Positions 56,753 through 64,000 of a stretch of 64,000 bases of DNA are shown here, piece by piece. The stretch comes from Alloalcanivorax dieselolei B5 (GTDB lineage: Bacteria; Pseudomonadota; Gammaproteobacteria; Pseudomonadales; Alcanivoracaceae). The notes beneath the pieces are model-generated. The model searched no databases and was not told where the DNA came from. It saw nothing but the letters and a program-made list of their open reading frames with translations. Positions within the stretch are counted from its first letter, which is position 1. Each line of letters starts with the position of its first letter. The stretch is from NCBI RefSeq assembly GCF_000300005.1, contig NC_018691.1:4359001-4423000 (forward strand), read 5' to 3'. Both the position numbers and the translations under genes were made by a program.

Positions 56753-58267
56753 GTGACGATTCGTAAACCGCAATATGAAGACCTGCTTGCCGCAGATCAG
56801 GCTCTCGGTCTTGGGATTTCCAAAGCAGATATCCAGGCTTTCACCGAGCTACTGGAGGAGGTCAGCCATGACTATGCCATCGTCGATGCGCTGACACCGG
56901 AACTGCCGGAGGTACGCTATCCGCGCACGCCTGGACATTACCCCGCGCCGGCGGAAAACCCCTACAATGCCTGGTATGTAAAGTCCGAGGTGAAGGGCCG
57001 CCCGGGCGGGCAGCTTGAAGGGCTGAACCTCGCGCTGAAAGACAATGTCATGCTCGCGGGTGTGCCAATGATGGCCGGCGCCTCGAGCTTGCGCGGTTAT
57101 ACCCCCGATGTGGACGCGACGTTGGTCACCCGTCTTCTGGATCAGGGGGCAACTATCCTGGGTAAGGCGCAATGCGAATATTTCTGCGTCTCGGGCAGCA
57201 GCCACACCAGCGCGCAAGGGCCGGTCAAAAATCCCTGGGACGAGGCCCGATCAGCGGGTGGCTCATCCTCGGGCTGCTCGGCGCTGGTCTCGGCCGGGCT
57301 GGTCGACGCGGCTATTGGCACCGACCAGGGCGGCTCGGTCCGCATTCCGGCCGCCTATGCCGGTTTTGTCGGCATGAAGCCGACCCATGGTGTTGTCCCA
57401 TATACCGGGGTGATGCCGGTCGAGATGACGTTGGACCATGCCGGGGTGATGTCGGGTGACGTGCGCACCAATGCACGCGTGCTCGAGGCGATCGTCGGCG
57501 ATGACGGGCTTGACCCGCGCCAACGCCGGTTGCCGGACAGTTTCGACTATCTTTCGCAGTTGGAGGCGGGCGCCACGGGACTGCGCATTGCGATCATCGC
57601 CGAGGGCTTCGGCTGGGAAAACTCAGAGGAGGAGGTTGATGCGGCGGTGCGCGCCGGTGCCGAGCGTCTACGCAGTCTTGGCGCCACGGTGGACCAGGTC
57701 AGCCTGCCCCTGCACCGCAAGGGCCATGCGATCTGGACTCCGATTGCTATTGAAGGCACGGCAAACCAGCTGGAAGGGTTCAACTACGGCTCAAATTGGA
57801 AGGGGCTTTACGTCACCAGCCTGATGCGGGCGCAGCAGGACTGGCGGGCGAACGCCTCGGATTTTCCCGCCGATGTGACATCAGTGCTGCTTGCCGCGCA
57901 TTATTTCCGGGGACACTATCATGGCCAGTATTACGCCAAGGCCCAGAACCTGGTTCGCCGGTTGAAGGCGGCCTATGAGGCGGTGCTTGCGGACTATGAC
58001 TTGCTCCTGATGCCAACAGTTCCCCTGAAGGCGCCCCGATTGCCTGACCCGGGCTGCGGCGCGCGGGAGTGGGTCGGCCGCGCGCTGGAAATGAACACCA
58101 ATACCGCCCCCTTCAATGCGACCGGCCTGCCCGCGATCAGTGTGCCCTGCGGCATGGCCCAGGGACTGCCCGTAGGCATGATGCTGATCGGACGGGATTA
58201 CACCGAAGCCACGCTTTACCGCGCTGCCGCCGCCTATGAAGCGGCCTTTGACTGGAAGACGCTTTGA
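56753..58267 (+). CDS. Amidase (amidase-signature family)
   Basis: A 504-residue amidase-signature hydrolase with a GTG start. The Ser-cisSer-Lys triad is complete and correctly spaced: Lys96 (LALKDN), Ser171 (GGSSSG) and Ser195 (DQGGSVR). The spacings of 75 and 24 residues equal those of fatty-acid amide hydrolase. It should release ammonia and a carboxylate from the amide imported by the transporter. It is unlike the nitrilase-type AmiE that usually accompanies AmiC/AmiR. Its stop overlaps the next start. Confidence 0.9.
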   Translation: MTIRKPQYEDLLAADQALGLGISKADIQAFTELLEEVSHDYAIVDALTPELPEVRYPRTPGHYPAPAENPYNAWYVKSEVKGRPGGQLEGLNLALKDNVMLAGVPMMAGASSLRGYTPDVDATLVTRLLDQGATILGKAQCEYFCVSGSSHTSAQGPVKNPWDEARSAGGSSSGCSALVSAGLVDAAIGTDQGGSVRIPAAYAGFVGMKPTHGVVPYTGVMPVEMTLDHAGVMSGDVRTNARVLEAIVGDDGLDPRQRRLPDSFDYLSQLEAGATGLRIAIIAEGFGWENSEEEVDAAVRAGAERLRSLGATVDQVSLPLHRKGHAIWTPIAIEGTANQLEGFNYGSNWKGLYVTSLMRAQQDWRANASDFPADVTSVLLAAHYFRGHYHGQYYAKAQNLVRRLKAAYEAVLADYDLLLMPTVPLKAPRLPDPGCGAREWVGRALEMNTNTAPFNATGLPAISVPCGMAQGLPVGMMLIGRDYTEATLYRAAAAYEAAFDWKTL

Positions 58268-59418
58268 TGCAACCTCTGAATACTCATCTTGAGGGCTGGC
58301 CGGTCGGCCTTCTGTTCTCGCGAGAAAGCCAGACGAAAGCGGTCGAATATACCCAGGCCTGCGCAACACTTCTGGCCATTGACGAGGTGAATGAGGCTGG
58401 CGGGATCAACGGGGTTCCATTGGTCCCCCGCCAATTGCCCATCGGCCCGCTCCCGAATGATTATCGCCTCGCGGCCGAACGGCTCTGCGACGAAGAGGAT
58501 GTGCGAGTGCTGTTCGGTACTCATATGTCCAATTCACGCAAGGCGGTGCTGCCGCTACTGGAAAGCCGCCAGGCGCTGCTGTTGTATCCGACACTCTACG
58601 AGGGCTTTGAATTCTCGCAGAACTGCATCTATACGGGCGCGGCGCCGAATCAGAATTCGGTACAGTTGGCACGGCATCTGCTGCGCCACCATGGATCACG
58701 AGCGTTCTTCATCGGTAACAACTATGTCTTTGCCCATGAATCGAACCGGATCATGCGTGATTTGTTCGAACAGGCCGATGGCAGTGTCGTGGGCGAATAT
58801 TATCTGCCCTTCGATGCCTCGGACGAGGATCTGTCGGCGGTTATGGCCGAGGTCGAGAAGCAACGCCCCGATTTCATCTATTCGACCGTGGTCGGTAGCG
58901 ACATAATCCGGCTGCACGAGGCCTTCGCCCGCACCCGGGTCCGTGCCGGCGGCGGGGTGATCACAAGCCTTGCCACCAACGAGTCCGACCTGGCGCAGAT
59001 GAGCGCGGATCTCTCCGAGGGCTTCCTGGTCGCCGCACCTTGGTTCGCCACGCTGGACAACCCGGAAAGCCGCGCCTTCCTTCAGGGTATGCGCGCCCGT
59101 TTCGGTGCGGATATACCGGTGACCTCGGGGGCGGAAGCCGCCTATTTCCAGGTCCACCTGTTCGCCCGAGCCGCCCGCGAGGCAGGAGAAGCTACGCTGG
59201 AAGCCGTGCTGGACCAGCTTGGCGCGGTATCCTTTGATGCACCGGAAGGTCCAGTTAAGCTGGACGCGGCCACACACCACACCTGGCTCTGGTCCCGGAT
59301 CGGACGGGTTGATGCACGAAATGCGTTCGAGGTGATCGAAGTGGAGAAAAATCCGATCAAACCCGAACCCTATATGGTGGAACACAGCTTTGGGGATGCG
59401 ATGACCGGCCATGCCTAA
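58267..59418 (+). CDS. AmiC-like amide sensor, negative regulator of antitermination
   Basis: A 383-residue type I periplasmic-binding fold with no signal peptide (start MQPLNTHLEGWPVGLLFS), as in cytoplasmic AmiC of Pseudomonas. It is clearly homologous to the cassette's exported binding protein (shared LDNP...ARFGAD and THHT segments near the C-terminus). By analogy it sequesters the AmiR-like protein until an amide binds. ATG 58267 shares a base with the amidase stop. Confidence 0.85.
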   Translation: MQPLNTHLEGWPVGLLFSRESQTKAVEYTQACATLLAIDEVNEAGGINGVPLVPRQLPIGPLPNDYRLAAERLCDEEDVRVLFGTHMSNSRKAVLPLLESRQALLLYPTLYEGFEFSQNCIYTGAAPNQNSVQLARHLLRHHGSRAFFIGNNYVFAHESNRIMRDLFEQADGSVVGEYYLPFDASDEDLSAVMAEVEKQRPDFIYSTVVGSDIIRLHEAFARTRVRAGGGVITSLATNESDLAQMSADLSEGFLVAAPWFATLDNPESRAFLQGMRARFGADIPVTSGAEAAYFQVHLFARAAREAGEATLEAVLDQLGAVSFDAPEGPVKLDAATHHTWLWSRIGRVDARNAFEVIEVEKNPIKPEPYMVEHSFGDAMTGHA

Positions 59419-60046
59419 AACCACCGGGAAGCCGAAGATCAGTGATCTGAAAGGCATGAGGGTTCTGGTGCTGCTCCCCCCGGGGAGCGAGGCCGAGGGT
59501 CTGATGACCCATTTGGTCCGTATCGGCTGTCTGCCCCGGCTTTACTGGCCGATCCCCCAGACCCTGCCCGAGGATATCGACGTGATCATTGTTACCGTCG
59601 ATTCCGGTGCCCGCGCTGATGTGCGAGGACTGGCCGGCCAACTGACTGACCTCAGCCCACCGGTCATCGCGCTGGTCGGTTACGAGGACCCCTCGACGTT
59701 GCAGATGGTACTGGAGCTGCGCGCCGCCGCGGTGATCGAACGGCCGGTCAAGCCCTTCGGCCTTCTCACGAATCTCATGATCAGCCGCGATGTCCGACAG
59801 CGCCGGCGCCAGAATATCCAACGCATCGCCGAGACCGAGAACCGCCATCTTGCGCTTTCCACCGTCGAGGTGGCCAAGATCATCCTATGCCATGTGCAAA
59901 AAATGGAGATGAGCCAGACCCACCGCTATTTGCAGAAAGCAGCGATGGACAGCCGTAATTCGATAGAGGCGGTCGCTGAGCGCATCATCAGCGAAAATGC
60001 CAGCCAGGCCGTGTCGCCGAAACCACTGCCGGAGGGAGAAGAGTGA
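59411..60046 (+). CDS. AmiR-like ANTAR-domain transcription antiterminator
   Basis: A 211-residue protein. A pseudo-receiver domain (about 14-130, MRVLVLLPPGSEAEGLMTHL), a coiled coil (about 130-150, RRRQNIQRIAETENRH) and a C-terminal ANTAR three-helix domain (about 153-200, VEVAKIILCHVQKMEMSQTH, MDSRNSIEAVAERII) match AmiR. It should bind the leader RNA and permit read-through when released by the AmiC-like protein. It overlaps that gene by eight bases. Last gene of the cassette. Confidence 0.85.
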   Translation: MPKTTGKPKISDLKGMRVLVLLPPGSEAEGLMTHLVRIGCLPRLYWPIPQTLPEDIDVIIVTVDSGARADVRGLAGQLTDLSPPVIALVGYEDPSTLQMVLELRAAAVIERPVKPFGLLTNLMISRDVRQRRRQNIQRIAETENRHLALSTVEVAKIILCHVQKMEMSQTHRYLQKAAMDSRNSIEAVAERIISENASQAVSPKPLPEGEE

Positions 60047-60105
60047 CCCACCACGCCCTCACTTCGCGAACCAGGCCACCGCGCGCCCCTGCCTGAAGGA
60101 CCCAC

Positions 60106-60137
60106 CCCAAAAGTGCTGCCCAACTGAATCGGGCAGC
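60106..60137 (-). terminator. Hairpin between the amide cassette and maeB
   Basis: A 7-bp stem GCTGCCC / GGGCAGC, followed on the minus strand by ACTTTT, can end maeB transcription. It differs from the A/T-flanked terminator left beside the stranded maeB tail at 50481-50514. Confidence 0.45.
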
Positions 60138-60148
60138 GGCGACACGCC

Positions 60149-61423
60149 TTACAGTTCCGGGAAGATATCGTCCAGGGACTTGAGCGGGTAGTGAGACGGG
60201 TAGCCTTTGCGGGCGACGCCGGAATCCACCGCGGCACGGGCCACGGCGGCGGAGACCCGGCCCAGCAGGCGCGGATCGTTGGGCTTGGGAATGATGTATT
60301 CCGGACCGAAGTTCAACGGCTCGCCACCATAGGCTTCCAGTACCTCCTGGGGCGGCGCCTCACGGACCAGCTCGGCGATGGCGTGAACCGCCGCCAGCTT
60401 CATGTCCTCGTTGATGGAGGTGGAGCGCACGTCCAGGGCTCCGCGGAACATGTACGGGAAGCACAGAACATTATTGACCTGGTTCGGATAGTCGGAGCGG
60501 CCGGTAGCGATGATGGCATCGGCACGGGCGGCCTTGGCCACTTCCGGGCGGATTTCCGGGTCCGGGTTGGCCAGCGCGAAGATGATCGGTTTGTCGGCCA
60601 TCTTCTTCACCATTTCCGGCGTCAGCATATCCGGGCCGGACACACCGATGAACACATCGGCGCCCTCGATGGCGTCATCCAGAGTGCGCTTGTCGGTGTC
60701 GTTGGCCAGCGCCGCTTTGTACTGGTTAAGATCATCACGGCGGTTGTGGATCACACCTTTGCGGTCCAATACCAGGATGTTTTCCTTGCGCGCGCCCATT
60801 TCAATCAACAACCGCACGGAAGCAACACCGGCGGCGCCGGCACCGACGCACACCACCTTGATATCCCCGATGCGCTTGTTCTGGATTTCCAGCGCGTTGA
60901 GCAACCCGGCGCCGACCACGATGGCGGTACCATGCTGATCATCATGGAACACCGGCACGTCGCAGATTTCCTTGAGTACGCGTTCGATCTCGAAGCATTC
61001 CGGCGCACGGATATCTTCCAGGTTGATACCGCCAAAGGTGGTATGAATGCGCACCACGGTATCAATGAACGCCTGCGGATCCTCCGCTTCCACTTCGATG
61101 TCGAACACATCAATGCCGGCGAACAGCTTGAACAGGATGCCCTTGCCTTCCATCACCGGCTTGGAAGCCAGCGCGCCCAGATTGCCCAATCCCAGGATGG
61201 CGGTGCCATCACTGATCACCGCCACCAGGTTGCCTTTGGCGGTAAAACGGTAAGCCAGCTCCGGTTCGCGCGCGATTTCACGCACCGGTTCTGCTACGCC
61301 GGGGCTATAGGCCAAGCTGAGGTCACGACTGGTTTTCGCGCTTTTGGTCACCTCGACGCTGATCTTCCCTGGACGTGGTTTGGCATGATAATCCAGGGCC
61401 GCCTTCTTGAAATCCTCGGACAT
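60149..61423 (-). CDS. maeB: NAD(P)-dependent malic enzyme (short form)
   Basis: A 424-residue enzyme that decarboxylates malate to pyruvate. [15 protein letters not shown], the NAD(P) loop [13 protein letters not shown] and [12 protein letters not shown] are conserved. It lacks the C-terminal phosphotransacetylase domain of the 760-residue MaeB. Its last 13 codons recur at 50534-50575, so its 3' end was duplicated or replaced during a rearrangement. Confidence 0.94.
   Translation of the reverse strand: MSEDFKKAALDYHAKPRPGKISVEVTKSAKTSRDLSLAYSPGVAEPVREIAREPELAYRFTAKGNLVAVISDGTAILGLGNLGALASKPVMEGKGILFKLFAGIDVFDIEVEAEDPQAFIDTVVRIHTTFGGINLEDIRAPECFEIERVLKEICDVPVFHDDQHGTAIVVGAGLLNALEIQNKRIGDIKVVCVGAGAAGVASVRLLIEMGARKENILVLDRKGVIHNRRDDLNQYKAALANDTDKRTLDDAIEGADVFIGVSGPDMLTPEMVKKMADKPIIFALANPDPEIRPEVAKAARADAIIATGRSDYPNQVNNVLCFPYMFRGALDVRSTSINEDMKLAAVHAIAELVREAPPQEVLEAYGGEPLNFGPEYIIPKPNDPRLLGRVSAAVARAAVDSGVARKGYPSHYPLKSLDDIFPEL
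60156..60177. repeat. Direct repeat, right copy
   Basis: Identical to 50541-50562 over 22 bases, inside the 3' end of intact maeB; similarity continues imperfectly for about 12 bases into maeB. Confidence 0.8.
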
Positions 61424-61560
61424 GGTGGTCTCCGCTCCCCGAAACGGGCTTTAAAACACTATATTGGCCAAATAAATATCAATCGACGTAAATTTCCATC
61501 GATATCAACACTATCGATGCAAAACCGTCATTTGTGTAAAACAATGCTGCCGATGAACGT

Positions 61561-61586
61561 AAAAAGCACCCTTCCGGGTGCTTTTT
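61561..61586. terminator. Bidirectional terminator after rpmE
   Basis: A perfect 11-bp stem AAAAAGCACCC / GGGTGCTTTTT with a 4-nt loop, T runs on both strands. It ends rpmE transcription 30 bp after its stop. Confidence 0.9.
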
Positions 61587-61615
61587 ACAGGTGGAACGCC
61601 AAGCAATGAGAACGA

Positions 61616-61834
61616 TCAGTTCTTCTTGGAGCGCACCACACCAAAGCGCTGCTTGAACTTGTCGATCTGACCGCCGCTGTCCGCCTGCTTCTGCTTGCCG
61701 GTGTAGAACGGGTGGCAGGCGGAGCATACGTCCACGGAAAAATCACCCGCACGGGTGGACCGGGTCTGGATGACGTTTCCGCAGCTGCAGGAAATCGCCA
61801 CGTCCTGGTATTCAGGATGAATGTCTGCTTTCAT
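61616..61834 (-). CDS. rpmE: 50S ribosomal protein L31, zinc-binding type
   Basis: A 72-residue protein with the zinc-ribbon Cys residues in CSCGN (Cys16, Cys18) and VCSACHP (Cys37, Cys40). This is the zinc-containing form, normally expressed in zinc-replete cells. Divergent from priA, as in Pseudomonas. Confidence 0.96.
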   Translation of the reverse strand: MKADIHPEYQDVAISCSCGNVIQTRSTRAGDFSVDVCSACHPFYTGKQKQADSGGQIDKFKQRFGVVRSKKN

Positions 61835-61968
61835 AACTGGGCTCCATTGCGTGTCGCTACCCGATCTTGGCCGGGCACCACACTGGCTTACGCCGGGAAA
61901 AGTGAACGCGAACTATATCAGTTTGCGCCCGATGCGCAAGCTGTAACCGCTGTTTTCCGGATTTCCAC

Positions 61969-64000
61969 GTGCCGCTCTCCTCCTTACAGGTTGCCTTGCC
62001 GGTCCCCCTGCCAGGCTGTTTTGACTATTCCCTGCCACCGGAGACGCCGGTGCCGCCCCGTGGCGCCCGGGTGGAAGTGCCGTTCGGCAAACGGACCCTG
62101 GTGGGCGTGGTTCACGGCCATCAGCCCAGTAGCCTGAAGACCCTCAAACCGGTCAAACAGGTACTCGACGAAGCGCCGATCATCGATGAGCGGCTCTACG
62201 CCCTGTGCGAATGGGCCGCCGGCTACTATCACCATCCCCTCGGCGAAGTACTGAACTTCGTGCTGCCGACGCTGCTGCGCCAAGGGCAGGCGGCACGGCC
62301 GGACGCCGAGATCCGCTGGCGCATCACCGATCGCGGCCGGCACGTGACGCCGGACCGCCTGAAGCGGGCGCCGCGCCAACAGGAAGCCCTGGCCCTGCTG
62401 GCCGAACACCCGGACGGCCTCACCCCGGCCATGCTGGAAGCACTGTCGGTATCGCGTCCGGCGCTCCAGGCCCTGCGCGAGAAGCAGTGGGCGGAGCGCG
62501 AAGAGCACCTGCCCCAGGTCCCGCCGCTGCCAGCGGATGTGCTGGCCGAGCCTGCTCTGAGCGCCAGCCCGGAGCAGCGTCTGGCGATCGAAGCGATCAA
62601 TCAGGCCAGCGGTTTTCAGCCGTTTCTGCTGGATGGCGTCACCGGCAGCGGCAAAACCGAAGTGTATCTGCAAGCCATGGCGCCAGTGTTGGCGGCCGGC
62701 CATCAAGTACTGGTGCTGGTGCCGGAAATCGGCCTGACGCCGCAGACACTGCGCCGTTTCCGCCAACGTTTCGCGGTGCCGGTGACGGTCATGCATTCGG
62801 GCCTGAACGACCGCGAGCGGCTGGAAGCCTGGCTTGCCGCCGGCGAAGGCCGGGCACGCATCATTATCGGCACCCGCTCGGCGATATTCACACCGTTGCA
62901 TTCTCCGGGGCTGATCATCGTCGACGAAGCCCACGACGGATCCCTCAAACAACAGGACGGTTTGCGCTATCACGCCCGGGATCTGGCCACCTGGCGCGCC
63001 CGCCAATGGAATATTCCGGTGGTCCACGGCAGCGCCACTCCGGCCCTGGAAACCCTGCATCTGGCCCACACCGACCGCTACCAGTGGCTGCGTTTGCGCG
63101 AACGGGCGGGCGGCGCCGCGCTGCCGGATATCGAGCTGCTGGATGCCCGCGATGCCGCCCCGGACGCGCCCCTGCTGCCCTCCGCCCTGGCCGCCATCGA
63201 AGACACCGTGCGCCGTGGCGAGCAGGCCCTGGTGTTCCTCAACCGGCGCGGCTTCGCCCCAGTGATCCTGTGCCGGGATTGCGGCTGGCAGGCGGAATGC
63301 CCGCGCTGCGACAGCGTCATGACCTGGCATCGCAGCTTGTCGCAGTTGCGTTGCCACCATTGCGATCATCAGCAGCGGGTACCACGCCGCTGCCCGGAAT
63401 GCGGCTCCAGCAATCTGATTGACGCCGGCGCCGGCACGGAAAAACTGGAGGCCCTGTTAAGTGATCACTGCCAGGCGCCGGTGGTCCGCATCGATCGTGA
63501 TACCACCCGCCGCAAGGGCAGCCTGGATGCCAAACTGGCGGAAATCCGGGGCGGCGCGCCGGCGGTGCTGGTGGGCACGCAGATGCTGGCGAAAGGTCAC
63601 CATTTCCCCCGTCTGAGCCTGGTGGTGATCACCAATCTGGACGCGGGCTTTCTCAGCGCCGATTTCCGCGGCCCCGAACAGGCCGCGCAATTGCTGCTGC
63701 AAGTGGCCGGCCGCGCCGGCCGCAAGGACCTGCGTGGCCGGGTGCTGCTGCAAAGCCGCCATACCGATCATCATTTGGTGCGCCTAGCCGCCGCCGGCGA
63801 CTATCACGCCCTTGCCGACACGCTGCTGGAGGAACGGCGGATGGCCGGGCTGCCCCCGTTCGGTCATCTCGCTCTGCTGCGCTGCGAGGCCATGTCCATG
63901 GACAAGGCCCTGGCCTTTCTTGATGAGTGCGCGGCGCCCTTTCTGCAGCACAGTAACATCGATGATGACAGCGTGAATCTGCTCGGACCGGCGCCGGCGC
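61969..64000 (+). CDS. priA: Primosomal protein N' (replication restart helicase), 3' end outside window
   Basis: The frame from GTG 61969 stays open to the window end (677 codons). The N-terminal 3'-DNA-binding domain (LQVALPVPLPGCFDYSLP), winged helix, helicase Walker A (DGVTGSGKTEVYLQ, near 62634-62675) and Walker B box DEAHDGSLKQQ (near 62922) are visible. The zinc-binding Cys pairs (CRDCGWQAECPRC, CHHC, CPECG) follow. PriA reloads the replisome at stalled forks. The visible end LLGPAPA lies about 60 residues before the usual C-terminus. Confidence 0.94.
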   Translation, partial: MPLSSLQVALPVPLPGCFDYSLPPETPVPPRGARVEVPFGKRTLVGVVHGHQPSSLKTLKPVKQVLDEAPIIDERLYALCEWAAGYYHHPLGEVLNFVLPTLLRQGQAARPDAEIRWRITDRGRHVTPDRLKRAPRQQEALALLAEHPDGLTPAMLEALSVSRPALQALREKQWAEREEHLPQVPPLPADVLAEPALSASPEQRLAIEAINQASGFQPFLLDGVTGSGKTEVYLQAMAPVLAAGHQVLVLVPEIGLTPQTLRRFRQRFAVPVTVMHSGLNDRERLEAWLAAGEGRARIIIGTRSAIFTPLHSPGLIIVDEAHDGSLKQQDGLRYHARDLATWRARQWNIPVVHGSATPALETLHLAHTDRYQWLRLRERAGGAALPDIELLDARDAAPDAPLLPSALAAIEDTVRRGEQALVFLNRRGFAPVILCRDCGWQAECPRCDSVMTWHRSLSQLRCHHCDHQQRVPRRCPECGSSNLIDAGAGTEKLEALLSDHCQAPVVRIDRDTTRRKGSLDAKLAEIRGGAPAVLVGTQMLAKGHHFPRLSLVVITNLDAGFLSADFRGPEQAAQLLLQVAGRAGRKDLRGRVLLQSRHTDHHLVRLAAAGDYHALADTLLEERRMAGLPPFGHLALLRCEAMSMDKALAFLDECAAPFLQHSNIDDDSVNLLGPAPA

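Larger units (their letters stand above)
50541..60177. mobile_element. Putative genomic island at the maeB 3' end
   Basis: The 9.6-kb interval is bounded by 22-bp direct repeats derived from the maeB 3' end. It contains a DKNYY paralogue and an eight-gene amide cassette with codon use unlike its neighbours, and it interrupts the mrcA-maeB neighbourhood. No integrase, transposase or tRNA is present, so mobility is inferred or lost. Confidence 0.45.

Noticed and set aside
50541-60177. Calling the maeB-flanked interval an intact integrative element with att sites
   Set aside because: No integrase, excisionase or mobilisation gene lies inside, and an alternative tandem-duplication history explains the repeats, so it is reported only as a putative island.
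62205-63422. Long open frame overlapping the start of priA in another frame (405 codons)
   Set aside because: The overlapping PriA frame has all helicase and zinc motifs; the alternative product is Arg/Pro/Gly-rich low-complexity sequence.

Overview
The window looks like a chromosomal segment of a GC-rich marine gammaproteobacterium, most likely of the Alcanivorax/Alloalcanivorax group. I base this on two conserved blocks, pilMNOPQ-aroK-aroB-damX-gltBD-hemE and mrcA-maeB-rpmE-priA (an order also known from Pseudomonas), together with much acyl-CoA metabolism. The species assignment is inference. I see no rRNA, tRNA, CRISPR array, transposase or integrase gene.

Region 1 (1-9.9 kb): the 3' part of a PHP-like metallohydrolase gene, a SulP anion transporter, the transglycosylase MtgA, a composite lipoprotein, a class I glutamine amidotransferase, a base-composition outlier membrane protein, leuA, and a divergent Lrp-type regulator with an AT-rich dyad in front of it.

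Region 2 (9.9-16.2 kb): a TetR-controlled CoA-ester degradation cluster (acyl-CoA ligase, TetR, SCP2-type thiolase, two MaoC-fold proteins, SDR, enoyl-CoA hydratase). Four of its genes are tightly packed, two of the junctions being ATGA overlaps.

Region 3 (16.3-21.9 kb): ornithine cyclodeaminase, an arginase-family enzyme and a short bifunctional PutA, which on paper convert arginine to glutamate through ornithine and proline.

Region 4 (22.0-30.7 kb): the biotin operon bioB-F-H-C-D with a BirA-type operator that also covers the start of a divergent comF gene, then a ComB-like phosphatase, an acyl-CoA dehydrogenase, phhB and a thioesterase.

Region 5 (30.7-46.1 kb, all minus strand): hemE, gltBD, damX, aroB, aroK and pilQPONM. 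PilQ carries an unusual acidic EF-hand/dockerin-like insertion.

Region 6 (46.3-61.4 kb) is the most interesting. mrcA and maeB are normally close neighbours but are separated here by about 11 kb. The interval holds two paralogous DKNYY-type membrane-anchored proteins and a complete eight-gene amide cassette: Urt/Fmd-like ABC importer (five genes), amidase, AmiC-like cytoplasmic amide sensor and AmiR-like ANTAR antiterminator. The cassette's codon use suggests an alphaproteobacterial source. A 13-codon copy of the maeB 3' end plus a strong terminator lies far from maeB at 50.5 kb. Together with the maeB 3' end at 60.15 kb it forms direct repeats (22 identical bases) that bracket DKNYY copy 2 and the cassette, so this looks like an island inserted at, or a duplication involving, the 3' end of maeB. 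A promoter and about 200-nt leader precede the cassette, as expected for control by antitermination.

Region 7 (61.6-64 kb): rpmE and the 5' part of priA, which runs off the window.
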